Positions 1-9,139 are shown, counted from the stretch's first letter. The stretch is 64,000 bases of DNA from Clostridiales bacterium (GCA_004554585.1 SFLH01000006.1:179017-243016); one strand, 5' to 3'. A program made the numbers and translations. The notes: generated by a model from the sequence alone, not told the origin.

Positions 1-2
1 GC

Positions 3-404
3 GGCTTCAACTGCTGCCAGGCTGTCCTGGCTACCTATAGCGACCTGACCGGCCTGTCGGAGCAGGCCAGCTTTGACCTGGGGGGCGGCTTTGGGGCCGG
101 CGCCCAGACGGGGGAACTGTGCGGGGCCATCACCGGCGCGGTGCTCACCCTGGGCCTGCTCACCCCGGTGGACCCGGAGGACCCGGTGGGCAGCAAGCGC
201 CGCACGGGCAAGCTGGCCAAGGAGTTCCAAAAGCGCTTTCAGGAGAAGTTCGGCGACCTGCGCTGCCGGCCCCTGCTTAAGGCGGGCATCCAGGCGGCCG
301 ATCACACCCCGGCCGCCCAGGAGATGGGCCTGAGCAACCACTGTGACGTGCTCATCATTACGGCGGTGGAGATTCTGGAAGAAATGAGAAACGAGAATTC
401 TTGA
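3..404 (+). CDS. C_GCAxxG_C_C family protein, 3' part
   Basis: The window opens inside this gene, so the N-terminus is missing. The visible 133 residues show the family pattern: an early Cys-Cys-Gln-Ala-Val segment, then a Gly-rich stretch with GGGFGAG and LCGAITGAV. Members are small cysteine-rich proteins thought to bind a redox cofactor, and some are annotated as split-Soret cytochrome-like, but no reaction is firmly established. The C-terminus (RNENS) lies inside the first hairpin of a repeated intergenic element whose left arm covers the stop codon. The family call is good; the function is open. Confidence 0.75.
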   Translation, partial: GFNCCQAVLATYSDLTGLSEQASFDLGGGFGAGAQTGELCGAITGAVLTLGLLTPVDPEDPVGSKRRTGKLAKEFQKRFQEKFGDLRCRPLLKAGIQAADHTPAAQEMGLSNHCDVLIITAVEILEEMRNENS

Positions 405-590
405 ACCTGCTTCGCTGGGCTTCAAGAATTGGAGAATGGCAGCTCCCTGCGCGCACGGCCCCGGAGGGGCCGCACACTTGTGAGCTGAGCAGTATTTTTT
501 CGCCGGCGGAGCCGGTGAAAAAATGGATACGATTTGGTTCCGGCGCCTGCGGGCGCCGGAAGTCTGCGACGCCTTTTGGGGCGCGCGGAC
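396..590 (+). repeat. Five-hairpin intergenic element, copy 1
   Basis: About 195 bases folding into five successive hairpins. Stem 1: 396-405 with 421-430, loop 406-420. Stem 2: outer 440-445 with 482-487, inner 456-462 with 466-472. Stem 3: 495-507 with 511-523. Stem 4: 538-547 with 552-561, loop TGCG. Stem 5: 562-568 with 584-590, inner 570-573 with 580-583. A second copy lies at 10235-10433 with the same order of stems, a nearly identical stem-1 loop, the same GAGAATGGCAG linker and compensatory changes in the stems. It overlaps the stop codon of the upstream gene and ends 29 bases before dnaE. It could be a structured RNA or a dispersed hairpin repeat. Strand is given by the transcription of the flanking genes. 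Confidence 0.85.
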
Positions 591-619
591 GGAGATGATG
601 TTGAGAGGGGAGGGGTTTT

Positions 620-3600
620 ATGGCGTTTGTGCATCTGCATGTGCACTCGGAGTACAGTTTGCTGGATGGGGCCTGCCGCATCACCGGGCTGGTGGACCGG
701 GCCAAGGAGCTGGGTCAGACGGCCGTGGCGGTCACCGACCATGGGGTGATGTATGGGACCATCGACTTCTACCGGGCGGCCAAGGCCGCCGGCATCAAGC
801 CCATCATCGGCTGTGAGGTCTATGTGGCCCCCCGCACCCGGTTCGACCGGGTCCACGAGCTGGACGACCACCCCTATCATCTGGTCCTGCTGTGCCGCAA
901 CGAGCAGGGGTACCGGAACCTCTCGGCCATGGTCAGCCGGGGCTTTACCGAGGGCTTTTACGGCAAGCCCCGGGTGGACTGGGAGCTGCTGGAGCGCTAC
1001 CACGAGGGCCTCATCGCCCTGTCGGCCTGCCTGGCTGGCCAGCTGCCCCGGCTGCTGCTGGCCGGGGACTACCCCGGGGCCAAGGCCCACGCAGAGACCA
1101 TGCGGGACCTCTTCGGGGAGGGGAACTACTACCTGGAACTCCAGGACCACGGCATCCCCCAGCAGAAGCAGGTGATCCAGGGCCTGGTGAAACTTCACCA
1201 GGAGACGGGCATCCCCCTGGTGGCCACCAACGACGCCCACTACCTCACCCGCCAGGACGCGGTGCTCCAGGATGTGCTCATGTGCATCCAGATGGGCAAG
1301 ACCGTGGAGGACCCCAGCCGGATGCGCTTTGAGACCCCGGAGTTTTACCTCAAGTCCGAGCAGGAGATGGCCGCCCTCTTCCCCCACTGGCCCGAGGCCA
1401 TTGAGAACACCGCCAAGATCGCGGATGCCTGCAACGTGGACTTCCAGTTTGGGGTCTACCACCTGCCGGAATTTAAGCTCCCCGAGGGCCGCACCGACGC
1501 CGACGCCTACTTTGAGGAGCTCTGCCGCCAGGGCTTTGCCCGGCGCTATCCTCAGGGCAGCGCCGACTATGAGAAACAATTGGAGTACGAGATGGCCATG
1601 ATTCGCCGGATGGGCTTTGTGGAGTACTTCCTCATCGTCTCCGACTTCATCGGCTACGCCAAGTCCCACCAGATCCCCGTGGGGCCGGGCCGGGGCTCCG
1701 CCGCCGGGTCCATGGTGGCCTACTGCCTGGACATCACCGACGTGGACCCCATGAAGTACTCCCTCTACTTTGAACGCTTCCTCAACCCCGAGCGGGTGTC
1801 CATGCCCGACATCGACGTGGACTTCTGCTACCGCCGCCGGGGGGAGGTCATCGACTACGTCAACCGCAAATACGGCACCGACCACGTGGCCCAGATTGTC
1901 ACCTTTGGCACCATGGCCGCCAAGGGGGCCATCCGGGACGTGGGCCGGGCCCTGAACGTGCCCTATGCCCAGGTGGACGCCATCGCCAAGCAGGTGCCCA
2001 ACGCCCTGCACATCACCCTGGAGGGGGCCCTGACCGCCTCCAAACCCCTGCGGGAGATGTACCAGAGCGACCCGGTGGTCCAGAAGATCATCGACACTGC
2101 CAAGGGCCTGGAGGGCATGCCCCGCCACGCCTCCACCCACGCCGCCGGGGTGGTCATCACCCGGGACCCGGTGGATACCTACGTCCCCCTGGCCAAGAAC
2201 GACGAGGCCGTGGTCACCCAATACCCCATGACCACCCTGGAGGAGCTGGGCCTGCTGAAGATGGACTTTCTGGCCCTGCGCAACCTGACGGTGCTGGACG
2301 ACGCGGTACAGATGGTCCGCCAGAGCCAGCCCGCCTTCGACCTGCGGACCATCCCCGATGATGACCCCGAGACCTTCCAGATGCTCTCCGACGGCCGCAC
2401 CTGCGGGGTGTTCCAAATGGAATCGGCGGGCATGACGGGGGTGTGCGTGGGCCTGAAGCCCAAGGACATTGAGGACATCACCGCCATCATCGCCCTCTAC
2501 CGCCCCGGCCCCATGGAGTCCATCCCCCGGTTCATCGCCGCCAAGCACAACCCGGACACGGTCACCTACAAAGACCCCTCCCTGGAGCCCATCCTGGCCA
2601 ACACCTATGGCTGCATCGTCTACCAGGAGCAGGTCATCGAGATCTTCCGCCGCCTGGCGGGCTACTCCCTGGGCCAGGCCGACATGGTCCGCCGGGCCAT
2701 GTCCAAGAAAAAGCTCAAGGACATCCAGCGGGAGCGGGAGGCCTTCCTCCACGGCGACCCGGCCCGGAACATCGCCGGCTGCGCCGCCAACGGCATCGAC
2801 CAGGCCGTGGCCGAGAGCATTTACGACGAGATCACCGACTTTGCCAACTACGCCTTCAACAAAGCCCACGCGGTCTGCTATGCCGTCGTGGCCTACCAGA
2901 CCGCCTGGTTTAAGTGCCACTATCCCAAGGAGTACATGGCCGCCCTGCTCACCTCGGTGCTGGACTCCCAGGACAAGATTGCCGAGTACATCGCCGAGTG
3001 CCGGGACATGGGCATCCGCCTGCTGCCCCCGGACATCAATCAGTCCGGCCCCCACTTCACCGTGGCCGGCCAGGACATCCGCTTTGGCCTGGCCGCCCTG
3101 AAGGGGGTGGGCCGGGGCTTCACCAACCAAGTGCTGGCCGAGCGCCAGGCGGGGGGCCCCTTTGTCTCCTTTTCCGACTTCTGCCAGCGCCCGCTGGGAG
3201 AGGACCTGAACAAGCGGGTGCTGGAGAGCCTCATCCGGGCTGGCGCCTTCGACGCCATGGGGGTGCGCCGGTCCCAGCTGCTGGACGCCTATGAGCAGCT
3301 GCTGGACAGCCTGGCCCGCAACCGCCGGAAGAACCTGGAGGGCCAGTTTGACCTCTTCTCTCAGGGACAGGAGAAGGCCGAGCCGGTGGAGCTGATCCTG
3401 CGGGACATTCCCGAGTTCTCCCCCCAGGAGCTCATGGCCATGGAGAAGGAGATCACCGGCCTCTATCTCTCCGGCCACCCCATGGACGCCTACCGGGACG
3501 TGGTCCACCAGCAGGGGGCGGTGGCCATCGGCGCGGTGCTGGAGGACTTTGCCCGGGCCGACGGCCCCCAGCAGTTTGAGGACGGCCAGTGGATCGCCCT

Positions 3601-4090
3601 GGCTGGGGTGGTGGCCTCGGTCAAGACCAAGACCACCCGCAACAACTCCCTTATGGCCTACGTCACCTTGGAGGATGCCTCGGGCAGCATGGAGATGCTG
3701 GCCTTCGCCCGCCTGCTGGAGGAGAGCGGCAGCTACCTTCAGGTGAACCTGCCCATCCTGGTTCGGGGCCGTCTGTCCGTACAGGAGGACAAGCCCCCCC
3801 AGCTCATGTGCAACCGGGTTACACCCCTGAGCCAGGTGCCCCAGGACCAGGGCGGCCCCGCCGCCGACGGGGCGCTGCTGACCGGCAAGCTCTACCTGCG
3901 CTTTCCCCGGGGGGACGACCCCCGGCTGCAGCGGGTCAGTGACCTCTTCGTGCTCTTTCCCGGCAGCCAGTCTGCCGTGCTGTATCTGGCCGACTCCGGC
4001 CGCCGGCTGGGCGGCCGGTGCCAGCTCCACCCCGCCCTGCTCCAAGAGCTGCGGGAGCTGCTGGGCCCGGAGAACGTGGTGGTCCAGTGA
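620..4090 (+). CDS. dnaE: DNA polymerase III subunit alpha
   Basis: Replicative polymerase alpha subunit, 1156 residues, close to the usual DnaE length. The N-terminal PHP domain opens with HLHVHSEYSLLDG and also has TDHG and NDAHY, so its metal ligands look kept. The polymerase core has the GPGRGSAAGS segment and the catalytic PDIDVDF motif (Asp397 and Asp399). Helix-hairpin-helix and OB-fold regions follow towards the C-terminus (LAGVVASVKTK and onwards). The ATG has a GAGGGGAGG ribosome site. It is preceded by the five-hairpin element and followed after 28 bases by the cardiolipin synthase gene, probably cotranscribed. There is no proofreading domain of the PolC type, which marks it as DnaE. 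Confidence 0.97.
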   Translation: MAFVHLHVHSEYSLLDGACRITGLVDRAKELGQTAVAVTDHGVMYGTIDFYRAAKAAGIKPIIGCEVYVAPRTRFDRVHELDDHPYHLVLLCRNEQGYRNLSAMVSRGFTEGFYGKPRVDWELLERYHEGLIALSACLAGQLPRLLLAGDYPGAKAHAETMRDLFGEGNYYLELQDHGIPQQKQVIQGLVKLHQETGIPLVATNDAHYLTRQDAVLQDVLMCIQMGKTVEDPSRMRFETPEFYLKSEQEMAALFPHWPEAIENTAKIADACNVDFQFGVYHLPEFKLPEGRTDADAYFEELCRQGFARRYPQGSADYEKQLEYEMAMIRRMGFVEYFLIVSDFIGYAKSHQIPVGPGRGSAAGSMVAYCLDITDVDPMKYSLYFERFLNPERVSMPDIDVDFCYRRRGEVIDYVNRKYGTDHVAQIVTFGTMAAKGAIRDVGRALNVPYAQVDAIAKQVPNALHITLEGALTASKPLREMYQSDPVVQKIIDTAKGLEGMPRHASTHAAGVVITRDPVDTYVPLAKNDEAVVTQYPMTTLEELGLLKMDFLALRNLTVLDDAVQMVRQSQPAFDLRTIPDDDPETFQMLSDGRTCGVFQMESAGMTGVCVGLKPKDIEDITAIIALYRPGPMESIPRFIAAKHNPDTVTYKDPSLEPILANTYGCIVYQEQVIEIFRRLAGYSLGQADMVRRAMSKKKLKDIQREREAFLHGDPARNIAGCAANGIDQAVAESIYDEITDFANYAFNKAHAVCYAVVAYQTAWFKCHYPKEYMAALLTSVLDSQDKIAEYIAECRDMGIRLLPPDINQSGPHFTVAGQDIRFGLAALKGVGRGFTNQVLAERQAGGPFVSFSDFCQRPLGEDLNKRVLESLIRAGAFDAMGVRRSQLLDAYEQLLDSLARNRRKNLEGQFDLFSQGQEKAEPVELILRDIPEFSPQELMAMEKEITGLYLSGHPMDAYRDVVHQQGAVAIGAVLEDFARADGPQQFEDGQWIALAGVVASVKTKTTRNNSLMAYVTLEDASGSMEMLAFARLLEESGSYLQVNLPILVRGRLSVQEDKPPQLMCNRVTPLSQVPQDQGGPAADGALLTGKLYLRFPRGDDPRLQRVSDLFVLFPGSQSAVLYLADSGRRLGGRCQLHPALLQELRELLGPENVVVQ

Positions 4091-4118
4091 GCCAGTATCC
4101 CAGAAAGAAAGGCTTTTT

Positions 4119-5669
4119 ATGAAACGCGTACAGAAACAAGTGCAGCAAAAGGTCATCAGCGTCTTTTCCCCCCGCTTCCAGCGGATGTTCCTGATCATTC
4201 TGAGCATCATGCTGCAGTTTGGCATCTACGTGGTGCTGCTGGTCTATTTCAGCCAATATTTCGTCTACTTTTACTGGCTGTGCCTGGCGGTCAGCCTGGC
4301 GGTGACCTTGTTCATTTCCACCCGAAAATCAAAGATGGCTTATAAGATCGCCTGGATCATCCCCATCCTTTTGGTTCCCCTGATCGGCGGCGTCATGTTC
4401 CTCATTCTGGGGGGCGGCCGCAACCCCTACTACCACCGGGCGGAGACCCAGCGGACCCTGAAGAGCCAGCTGCCCGATCGCCTGTCCACCACGGACCTGA
4501 TGCCCTACGGCCCAGATGCCCTCCAGCAGGCCTGGTACCTGGGCCACACCGCCAGGTGTCCGGCCTATGGAAACACGGAGACGACCTACTTCTCCACCGG
4601 GGCCGCCTTCCTGCCTGCCTTTTTGGAGGAGCTGGAAAAGGCCGAGGACTATATCTTCCTGGAGTACTTCATCATCGCCGAGGGCACGTTGTGGGACGAG
4701 GTCCTGGAGGTCCTCACCCGCAAGGCTGCCCAGGGGGTGGATGTGCGGGTGATCTACGACGGGGTGGGCTCGGCCACCACCTTGCCCCCCCACTATCCCG
4801 ACCAGCTCCACCGCCGGGGCATTCTCTGCCGGGTGTTTCAGCCCCTGCTGCCCCTGCTGTCTATCCACCAGAACAACCGGGACCACCGGAAGCTGTGCGT
4901 CATCGACGGGGTGACGGGCTTCGTCAGCGGCCTGAACCTGGCCGACGAGTATGTGGACCGGAAGGAGCGCTTTGGCTACTGGAAGGACAACGCCCTGCGC
5001 CTGCGGGGGGAGGCGGTGTGGAGCTTGACGGTCTTTTTCCTCATTATGTGGGACCACCAGAACACCCCGTCGGATTTCCGCCTCTTCCGGCCCAAGGCCT
5101 TGCCCCCTCTGAAACGGCCCGGGGGCATCGTGGTGCCCTATACCGACACCCCCAACCCCTCGGACACCATCTGCGCCGACCTGCACCTGCAGATGATCAC
5201 CAAGGCCAAGCGCTACCTCTACCTCACCACCCCCTACCTCATCATCGACGAGACCATGACCGCCGCCCTGTGCACCGCCGCCCGGTCGGGGGTGGACGTG
5301 CGCATCATGACCCCTCACATCCCGGACAAGAAGGTGGTCTTTGCGGTCACCCGCTCCAACTACCCCACCTTGCTGGCGGCCGGGGCCCGGATCTACGAGT
5401 TCACCCCGGGCTTTCTGCACAGCAAGACCGTGGTGGCAGACGACCTGTATGCCTCCGTGGGCAGCTGCAACCTAGACTACCGCAGCTTCTACCTTCAGTT
5501 TGAAAACGGCGTGTGGCTGTGCGGGGACCCGGCGGTGCTGGAGGTGCGGGACGACTTTCTGCAGACCATGGAGGTCTGCCAGGAGATCACCCACAACGAC
5601 TGCAAGACCCTCTCCCTGTTCTCCCGCTTGCTTCGCTCCATCTACCGCCTCTTCTCCCCCCTGTTCTAA
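4119..5669 (+). CDS. cls: Cardiolipin synthase (phospholipase D family)
   Basis: Membrane enzyme that joins phosphatidylglycerol units to make cardiolipin. The 516 residues begin with a basic segment and two hydrophobic helices (about residues 25-75, the PLDc_N region). Two phospholipase D motifs follow: HRKLCVIDG at His256, followed by GFVSGLNLADEY, and HSKTVVADD at His434, followed by GSCNLDYRSF. Both His-Lys-Asp sets are intact. The ATG at 4119 is chosen because AGAAAGG lies just upstream and the product then starts with the expected basic and membrane part; in-frame codons further upstream lie inside dnaE. It probably shares a transcript with dnaE and ends at the hairpin at 5716. Confidence 0.93.
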   Translation: MKRVQKQVQQKVISVFSPRFQRMFLIILSIMLQFGIYVVLLVYFSQYFVYFYWLCLAVSLAVTLFISTRKSKMAYKIAWIIPILLVPLIGGVMFLILGGGRNPYYHRAETQRTLKSQLPDRLSTTDLMPYGPDALQQAWYLGHTARCPAYGNTETTYFSTGAAFLPAFLEELEKAEDYIFLEYFIIAEGTLWDEVLEVLTRKAAQGVDVRVIYDGVGSATTLPPHYPDQLHRRGILCRVFQPLLPLLSIHQNNRDHRKLCVIDGVTGFVSGLNLADEYVDRKERFGYWKDNALRLRGEAVWSLTVFFLIMWDHQNTPSDFRLFRPKALPPLKRPGGIVVPYTDTPNPSDTICADLHLQMITKAKRYLYLTTPYLIIDETMTAALCTAARSGVDVRIMTPHIPDKKVVFAVTRSNYPTLLAAGARIYEFTPGFLHSKTVVADDLYASVGSCNLDYRSFYLQFENGVWLCGDPAVLEVRDDFLQTMEVCQEITHNDCKTLSLFSRLLRSIYRLFSPLF

Positions 5670-5715
5670 GGACCCCAGCCCTTTCCTGGGCGGGAGACGG
5701 CGCTGCGCGTACAAC

Positions 5716-5750
5716 AGCCCCCTGGCCTCTGTCGGCCAGGGGGCTTTCGT
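5716..5750 (+). terminator. Terminator after cls
   Basis: Perfect 12-pair GC-rich stem (AGCCCCCTGGCC with its complement) and a short T run, 46 bases after the cls stop codon. Confidence 0.8.
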
Positions 5751-5754
5751 TTGG

Positions 5755-5786
5755 GCAAAAATATCCCCGCCCTGAGCAGGGCGGGG
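5755..5786 (-). terminator. Terminator of the DUF4364 gene
   Basis: CCCCGCCCTG stem with its complement at 5765-5786. On the minus strand it is followed by GATATTTTTG, as expected for the end of the gene at 5813-6343. It lies back to back with the cls terminator. Confidence 0.75.
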
Positions 5787-5812
5787 AGGGATTGGTGTGG
5801 GGGAAGAGGGGC

Positions 5813-6343
5813 TTACCCCTCGTCGTTTTCCAGCAGGGCCTGGAGGATGCTCTCGTAGAGCTTTTCCGGCTGGGCCCGGAACTTTTCCGCCAGCTGGCCG
5901 GCCTGCTCCTCGGAGACGGTGAGCATGTCCAGGGTCATGATGTTGCCCTTGTCGTCGTCCAGGATCAGCCGCAGGGTCACCCCGGCGTCCTCCCGGGGCA
6001 GCAGTTCCGTCCGCACCTGGGCGTTGCGGCGGAGCACGCCGTTGACCTTGGCCAGGTTCCGGTCGCACTTGCGGCGCACGGAGTAGGCCAGGCTGCTCTC
6101 GCAGATGGTGCCGTTGCGCCGGCCCTTTTCGGTGATGGCGTACTTCTCCTCCTCCAGGCGCAGGTGGCCGGTGCTCACCAGCTCGGCCACGGACTCGGCA
6201 AAGTCGAAGTAGGACACCCCGTCGTCGCAGAAGGTCAGCTCGGCCAGGGTGGCAAAGTCCACGGGGGCGGCCACCCGGTTCATCAGGTATAGGATCAGAA
6301 ATTTGATGTCCAGCTTGTCGTGGATGAAACCTGGCCGGCTCAT
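5813..6343 (-). CDS. DUF4364 family protein
   Basis: 176 residues of the DUF4364 type, common in Clostridia. The N-terminal half (FIHDKLDIKFLILYLMNR, then alternating helices and ITEKGR) has the look of a winged-helix DNA-binding domain, and the C-terminal half is a mixed alpha/beta region. This suggests a transcriptional regulator, but no target is known and no nearby operator stands out. The ATG at 6343 follows AAGGAGGGAGC. It is a single gene between two minus-strand terminators or unrelated genes. The family call is good; the function is inferred. Confidence 0.8.
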   Translation of the reverse strand: MSRPGFIHDKLDIKFLILYLMNRVAAPVDFATLAELTFCDDGVSYFDFAESVAELVSTGHLRLEEEKYAITEKGRRNGTICESSLAYSVRRKCDRNLAKVNGVLRRNAQVRTELLPREDAGVTLRLILDDDKGNIMTLDMLTVSEEQAGQLAEKFRAQPEKLYESILQALLENDEG

Positions 6344-6381
6344 GGCGGCTCCCTCCTTGTCCGGGGCAATTGATCATTTCA

Positions 6382-6885
6382 TTATAGCCCCTTTCCCGGG
6401 AAAGGACAAGGCTTTTTTTCCGCGCCGGGCAGAGGCAGGCCGCCCATGGCGGCCGGAGGCGTGCCCGTCAGCAGCCACACCCCCGCCCAGGCCAGCAGCA
6501 GGTGGGGGGACAGGCCGGCGGGCCAGGGGGGCAGGGGGATTTCCTGGGGCTCCAGGCAGCGGCCGGTGAGGGTGACCAGCTCCCGCTGAAGGGCCAGGCA
6601 GGGCCGCCGGGGGGAGAGGCTGGACAAGGTGAGGGTGTCCCGGCCGTCCAGGCCGTAGCTGACCACCCAGCCGGCCTGCACGGCGCCCGCCAGAGGGGCC
6701 AGCCGGCCGGGCAGCAGCAGGACCCGGCAGCGCAGGGGTCCCTGGGGCAGCGGGCAGCCGTCGGGGGCCACCGCCACCAGGGCTGCCTGCCCCCCCGCCG
6801 GCCCCAGGGACCGGACAGGCCGGGCAAGGCCGGTGAGACAGCGGGAGAGGGACCTCCCCTGCTCCACGATTGCGATGGATTCCAA
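6382..6885 (-). CDS. Hypothetical protein, TTG start
   Basis: 167 residues not assigned to a family. Reading starts at a TTG at 6885 because AAAGGAGG stands 9 bases upstream; no ATG sits in a comparable place. The product has no signal peptide, is rich in Leu, Pro and Gly, and carries a central part (VSYGLDGRDTLTLSSL) that looks folded, followed by a more hydrophobic stretch (HLLLAWAGVWLLTG, about residues 130-145). It is divergent from the gene at 7025. Coding is supported by the ribosome site, the GC-rich third positions and the tight fit between DUF4364 and the promoter at 6954. Function unknown. Confidence 0.55.
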   Translation of the reverse strand: MESIAIVEQGRSLSRCLTGLARPVRSLGPAGGQAALVAVAPDGCPLPQGPLRCRVLLLPGRLAPLAGAVQAGWVVSYGLDGRDTLTLSSLSPRRPCLALQRELVTLTGRCLEPQEIPLPPWPAGLSPHLLLAWAGVWLLTGTPPAAMGGLPLPGAEKKPCPFPGKGL

Positions 6886-6953
6886 CAGCCCTCGCCTCCT
6901 TTCCGTCTGCTTAGTATGGGCGGTGCCCCAGGCGCTTATGCACCGGCAGGCCC

Positions 6954-6981
6954 TTGCCTTTTGCTTGTGGTCTGGTATAAT
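6954..6981 (+). promoter_or_regulatory. Sigma-A promoter of the 7025 gene
   Basis: TTGCCT and a perfect TATAAT separated by 16 bases, 44 bases upstream of the ATG at 7025. Confidence 0.8.
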
Positions 6982-7024
6982 GGGCCCACTGCCCCTGGTT
7001 TCCGAGAGAAGGAGAAGACCTGTC

Positions 7025-7477
7025 ATGAAAAGGAAAAAACTTCGCATTCCCCTTATTGTCCTTGCCGTCATCGCCGTTCTGGTGGCCTGCTATGTGGGCT
7101 TTTTCATGCGTGCCCAGCCTCTGCTGGACTGCCTGCCCGGCACCCAGCCTCCCGCCGCCGGCGAAGTGGTCCGCTACACCCAGGACCAGCCGGACGGCCA
7201 GTCTCTTGCCCTGGACGATCCTCAACAGGTGCAGGCCATCTGGCAGGCCATCCAGCAGACCCAGGTCCGCTTTCTGCGGGGCCGGGGAACGGCCCTGATT
7301 CCCTCGGATGGGGCCTACTATACGGTCCGCCTGACCAGTGCCGACGGCGCGTCCGTCTACGCCTTCGGGTACAACACCCAGGGGGGCATCCTCATCCAGG
7401 GATCGGACTATCGGCTGCTGGACGAGGACCTGCTGGGCCCCGCTTTGGCCGCGGTTTTCTCCCCGGCGGCGGAATGA
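7025..7477 (+). CDS. Hypothetical membrane-anchored protein
   Basis: 150 residues. A basic start (MKRKKLRIP) and one hydrophobic helix (about residues 8-28) predict an N-terminal membrane anchor with the remaining ~120 residues outside the cell. The outer part reads like a small beta-rich domain (YYTVRLTSADGASVYAFGY, then GGILIQGSDYRLL). The ATG is chosen because of the GAGAAGGAGAAGACC upstream and because the anchor then sits at the very start. It has its own promoter and no clear terminator before the thiolase promoter. Family not recognised; a role in the envelope is the most that can be said. Confidence 0.75.
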   Translation: MKRKKLRIPLIVLAVIAVLVACYVGFFMRAQPLLDCLPGTQPPAAGEVVRYTQDQPDGQSLALDDPQQVQAIWQAIQQTQVRFLRGRGTALIPSDGAYYTVRLTSADGASVYAFGYNTQGGILIQGSDYRLLDEDLLGPALAAVFSPAAE

Positions 7478-7532
7478 GGCGGCCCGCCTGCTTAAAATCC
7501 GGGAAAACACCGGGAAAATTTCAAAAATACAG

Positions 7533-7561
7533 TTGATTTTTGCAGGTGGGACAAGTATAAT
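7533..7561 (+). promoter_or_regulatory. Promoter of the thiolase gene
   Basis: TTGATT and perfect TATAAT with a 17-base spacer. The GGAGG ribosome site at 7602 and ATG at 7619 follow. Confidence 0.85.
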
Positions 7562-7618
7562 GTTGCGGTAATATGCTTTACACCTACCTGGTAAACTTTT
7601 TTGGAGGTACGATCTATT

Positions 7619-8875
7619 ATGAGAGACGTGTATGTCATCAGCTCCTGCCGTACTGCTGTCGGCACTTTCGGCGGTTCTCTGCGGGACGTCCCCGCTGCTG
7701 ACCTGGGCGCTACTGTTATCGCTGAGGCCCTCAAGCGCGGCAACGTCAAGGGTGAGTGGCTGGACGAGGTCATGTTCGGCAATGTCCTCTCCGCTGCCCA
7801 GGGCCAGAACGTGGCTCGTCAGTGCATGGTCAAGGCCGGTGTGCCCCTGAAGGTGCCCGCCTACACCGTGAGCATGGTCTGCGGCTCCGGCCTGAAGTCC
7901 GTCATCGAGGGCGCCCGCGCCATCCAGTGCGGCGACGCTGACCTGGTGATGTGCGGCGGCACCGAGAGCATGAGCGGCGCTCCCTATGCCATCCCCACCA
8001 ACCGTTGGGGCGCTCGTATGGGCCACACCCAGATCATCGACACCATGATCAAGGACGGCCTGTGGGACGCTTACAACAACTATCACATGGGCACTACCGC
8101 CGAGAACATCTGCGACATCTGGGGCATCACCCGGGAAGAGCTGGATGAGTTCGGTTACAACTCCCAGATGAAGGCTCTGGCCGCCATCAAGTCCGGCCGT
8201 TTCGAGGACGAGATCGTGCCCGTCATGGTCAAGAAGAAGAAGGAGACCGTGGAGTTCAAGGTCGACGAGCATCCCAAGGACACCACCCTGGAGAAGATGG
8301 CCAAGCTGAAGGGTGCTTTCCCCACCTCCGCTGACGGTTCCATCGACAAGGTGGAGATGACCTTCGAGGCCACCCACATGACCCCCTCCGCTGACAACAC
8401 CGGCGTGCAGCGTGTCACCGCCGGCAACGCTTCCGGCCTGAACGACGGCGCTGCTGCCATCATCATCGCCTCTGAGGACGCTGTGAAGAAGTACAACCTC
8501 AAGCCCCTGTTCAAGGTGGTTTCCTGGGGCCAGGGCGGCGTCGATCCCAAGATCATGGGCACCGGCCCCATCCCCGCTTCCCGCCAGGCTCTGGCCAAGG
8601 CCAACCTGACCATCGACGACATGGACCTGATCGAGGCCAACGAGGCTTTCGCTGCTCAGTCCATCGCCGTGGCTCGTGAGCTGGGCTTCGACATGAGCAA
8701 GGTCAACGTCAACGGCGGTGCCATCGCCATCGGCCACCCCGTCGGCTGCTCCGGCGCCCGCATCATCGTCACCCTGCTGCACGAGATGATGAAGCGCCCC
8801 GACGCCAAGAAGGGTCTGGCTACCCTGTGCATCGGCGGCGGCCTGGGCGTTGCTGCCATCTTCGAGAAGTGCTAA
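7619..8875 (+). CDS. thlA: Acetyl-CoA acetyltransferase (thiolase)
   Basis: Condenses two acetyl-CoA to acetoacetyl-CoA, the entry step of butyrate formation in such Clostridia, or runs in reverse. The 418 residues contain the full thiolase set: Cys88 in MVCGSG, the NEAFAAQ segment, His373 in [11 protein letters not shown] and Cys404 in CIGGG. The ATG at 7619 is used because TTGGAGG precedes it. Codon use differs from the neighbours: many GCT, GGT and TCC codons instead of the GCC and GGG of nearby genes, as expected for a strongly expressed gene. It has a strong promoter and a strong terminator, so it is monocistronic. No other butyrate-pathway genes are adjacent; a crotonase-family gene is 38 kb away. 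Confidence 0.96.
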   Translation: MRDVYVISSCRTAVGTFGGSLRDVPAADLGATVIAEALKRGNVKGEWLDEVMFGNVLSAAQGQNVARQCMVKAGVPLKVPAYTVSMVCGSGLKSVIEGARAIQCGDADLVMCGGTESMSGAPYAIPTNRWGARMGHTQIIDTMIKDGLWDAYNNYHMGTTAENICDIWGITREELDEFGYNSQMKALAAIKSGRFEDEIVPVMVKKKKETVEFKVDEHPKDTTLEKMAKLKGAFPTSADGSIDKVEMTFEATHMTPSADNTGVQRVTAGNASGLNDGAAAIIIASEDAVKKYNLKPLFKVVSWGQGGVDPKIMGTGPIPASRQALAKANLTIDDMDLIEANEAFAAQSIAVARELGFDMSKVNVNGGAIAIGHPVGCSGARIIVTLLHEMMKRPDAKKGLATLCIGGGLGVAAIFEKC

Positions 8876-8906
8876 TTCACGGCTCGAGAGAACCTTTGCC
8901 TTTTTC

Positions 8907-8945
8907 TCCTCCCCGGCACCTCGGTGCCGGGGAGGATTCTTTTTC
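8907..8945 (+). terminator. Thiolase terminator
   Basis: TCCTCCCCGGCAC pairs with its complement around a short loop, followed by TTCTTTTT. Strong intrinsic terminator. Confidence 0.9.
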
Positions 8946-9053
8946 CCTGGAGGGTCTTTCCCTGGGGGACCTTCATTTTTGTACAAACGACAGGGGACGG
9001 GCCCGTTGGTTTTTTAAGGAAATTCTAAGGTTTGAAAAGAAAGGGACAGATTC

Positions 9054-9082
9054 TTGACGGGGTCGGCACAGATGGATATAAT
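9054..9082 (+). promoter_or_regulatory. Promoter of serC
   Basis: TTGACG and perfect TATAAT, 17-base spacer, 75 bases upstream of serC. Confidence 0.85.
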
Positions 9083-9101
9083 AAATTAAATCGGATGGTT
9101 C

Positions 9102-9139
9102 CCACCGCCGCGAGCCGGCGGTGGTTAAGCTGTTTTTTT
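9102..9139 (+). promoter_or_regulatory. Terminator-like hairpin in the serC leader
   Basis: An eight-pair stem CCACCGCC/GGCGGTGG (9102-9109 with 9117-9124) is followed, seven bases later, by seven T (9132-9138), all between the serC promoter and its ribosome site. This could attenuate transcription of serC. No competing antiterminator helix or leader peptide was found, and the gap between stem and T run weakens the case. Confidence 0.4.

Noticed and set aside
422..4225. A 1267-codon open frame on the minus strand opposite dnaE, and similar long antisense frames opposite serC, ftsH, mfd and the Ca-ATPase gene
   Set aside because: They are by-products of GC-rich third codon positions in the real genes. 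Their products are rich in His, Gly, Val and Gln without domain patterns, and none has a ribosome site.
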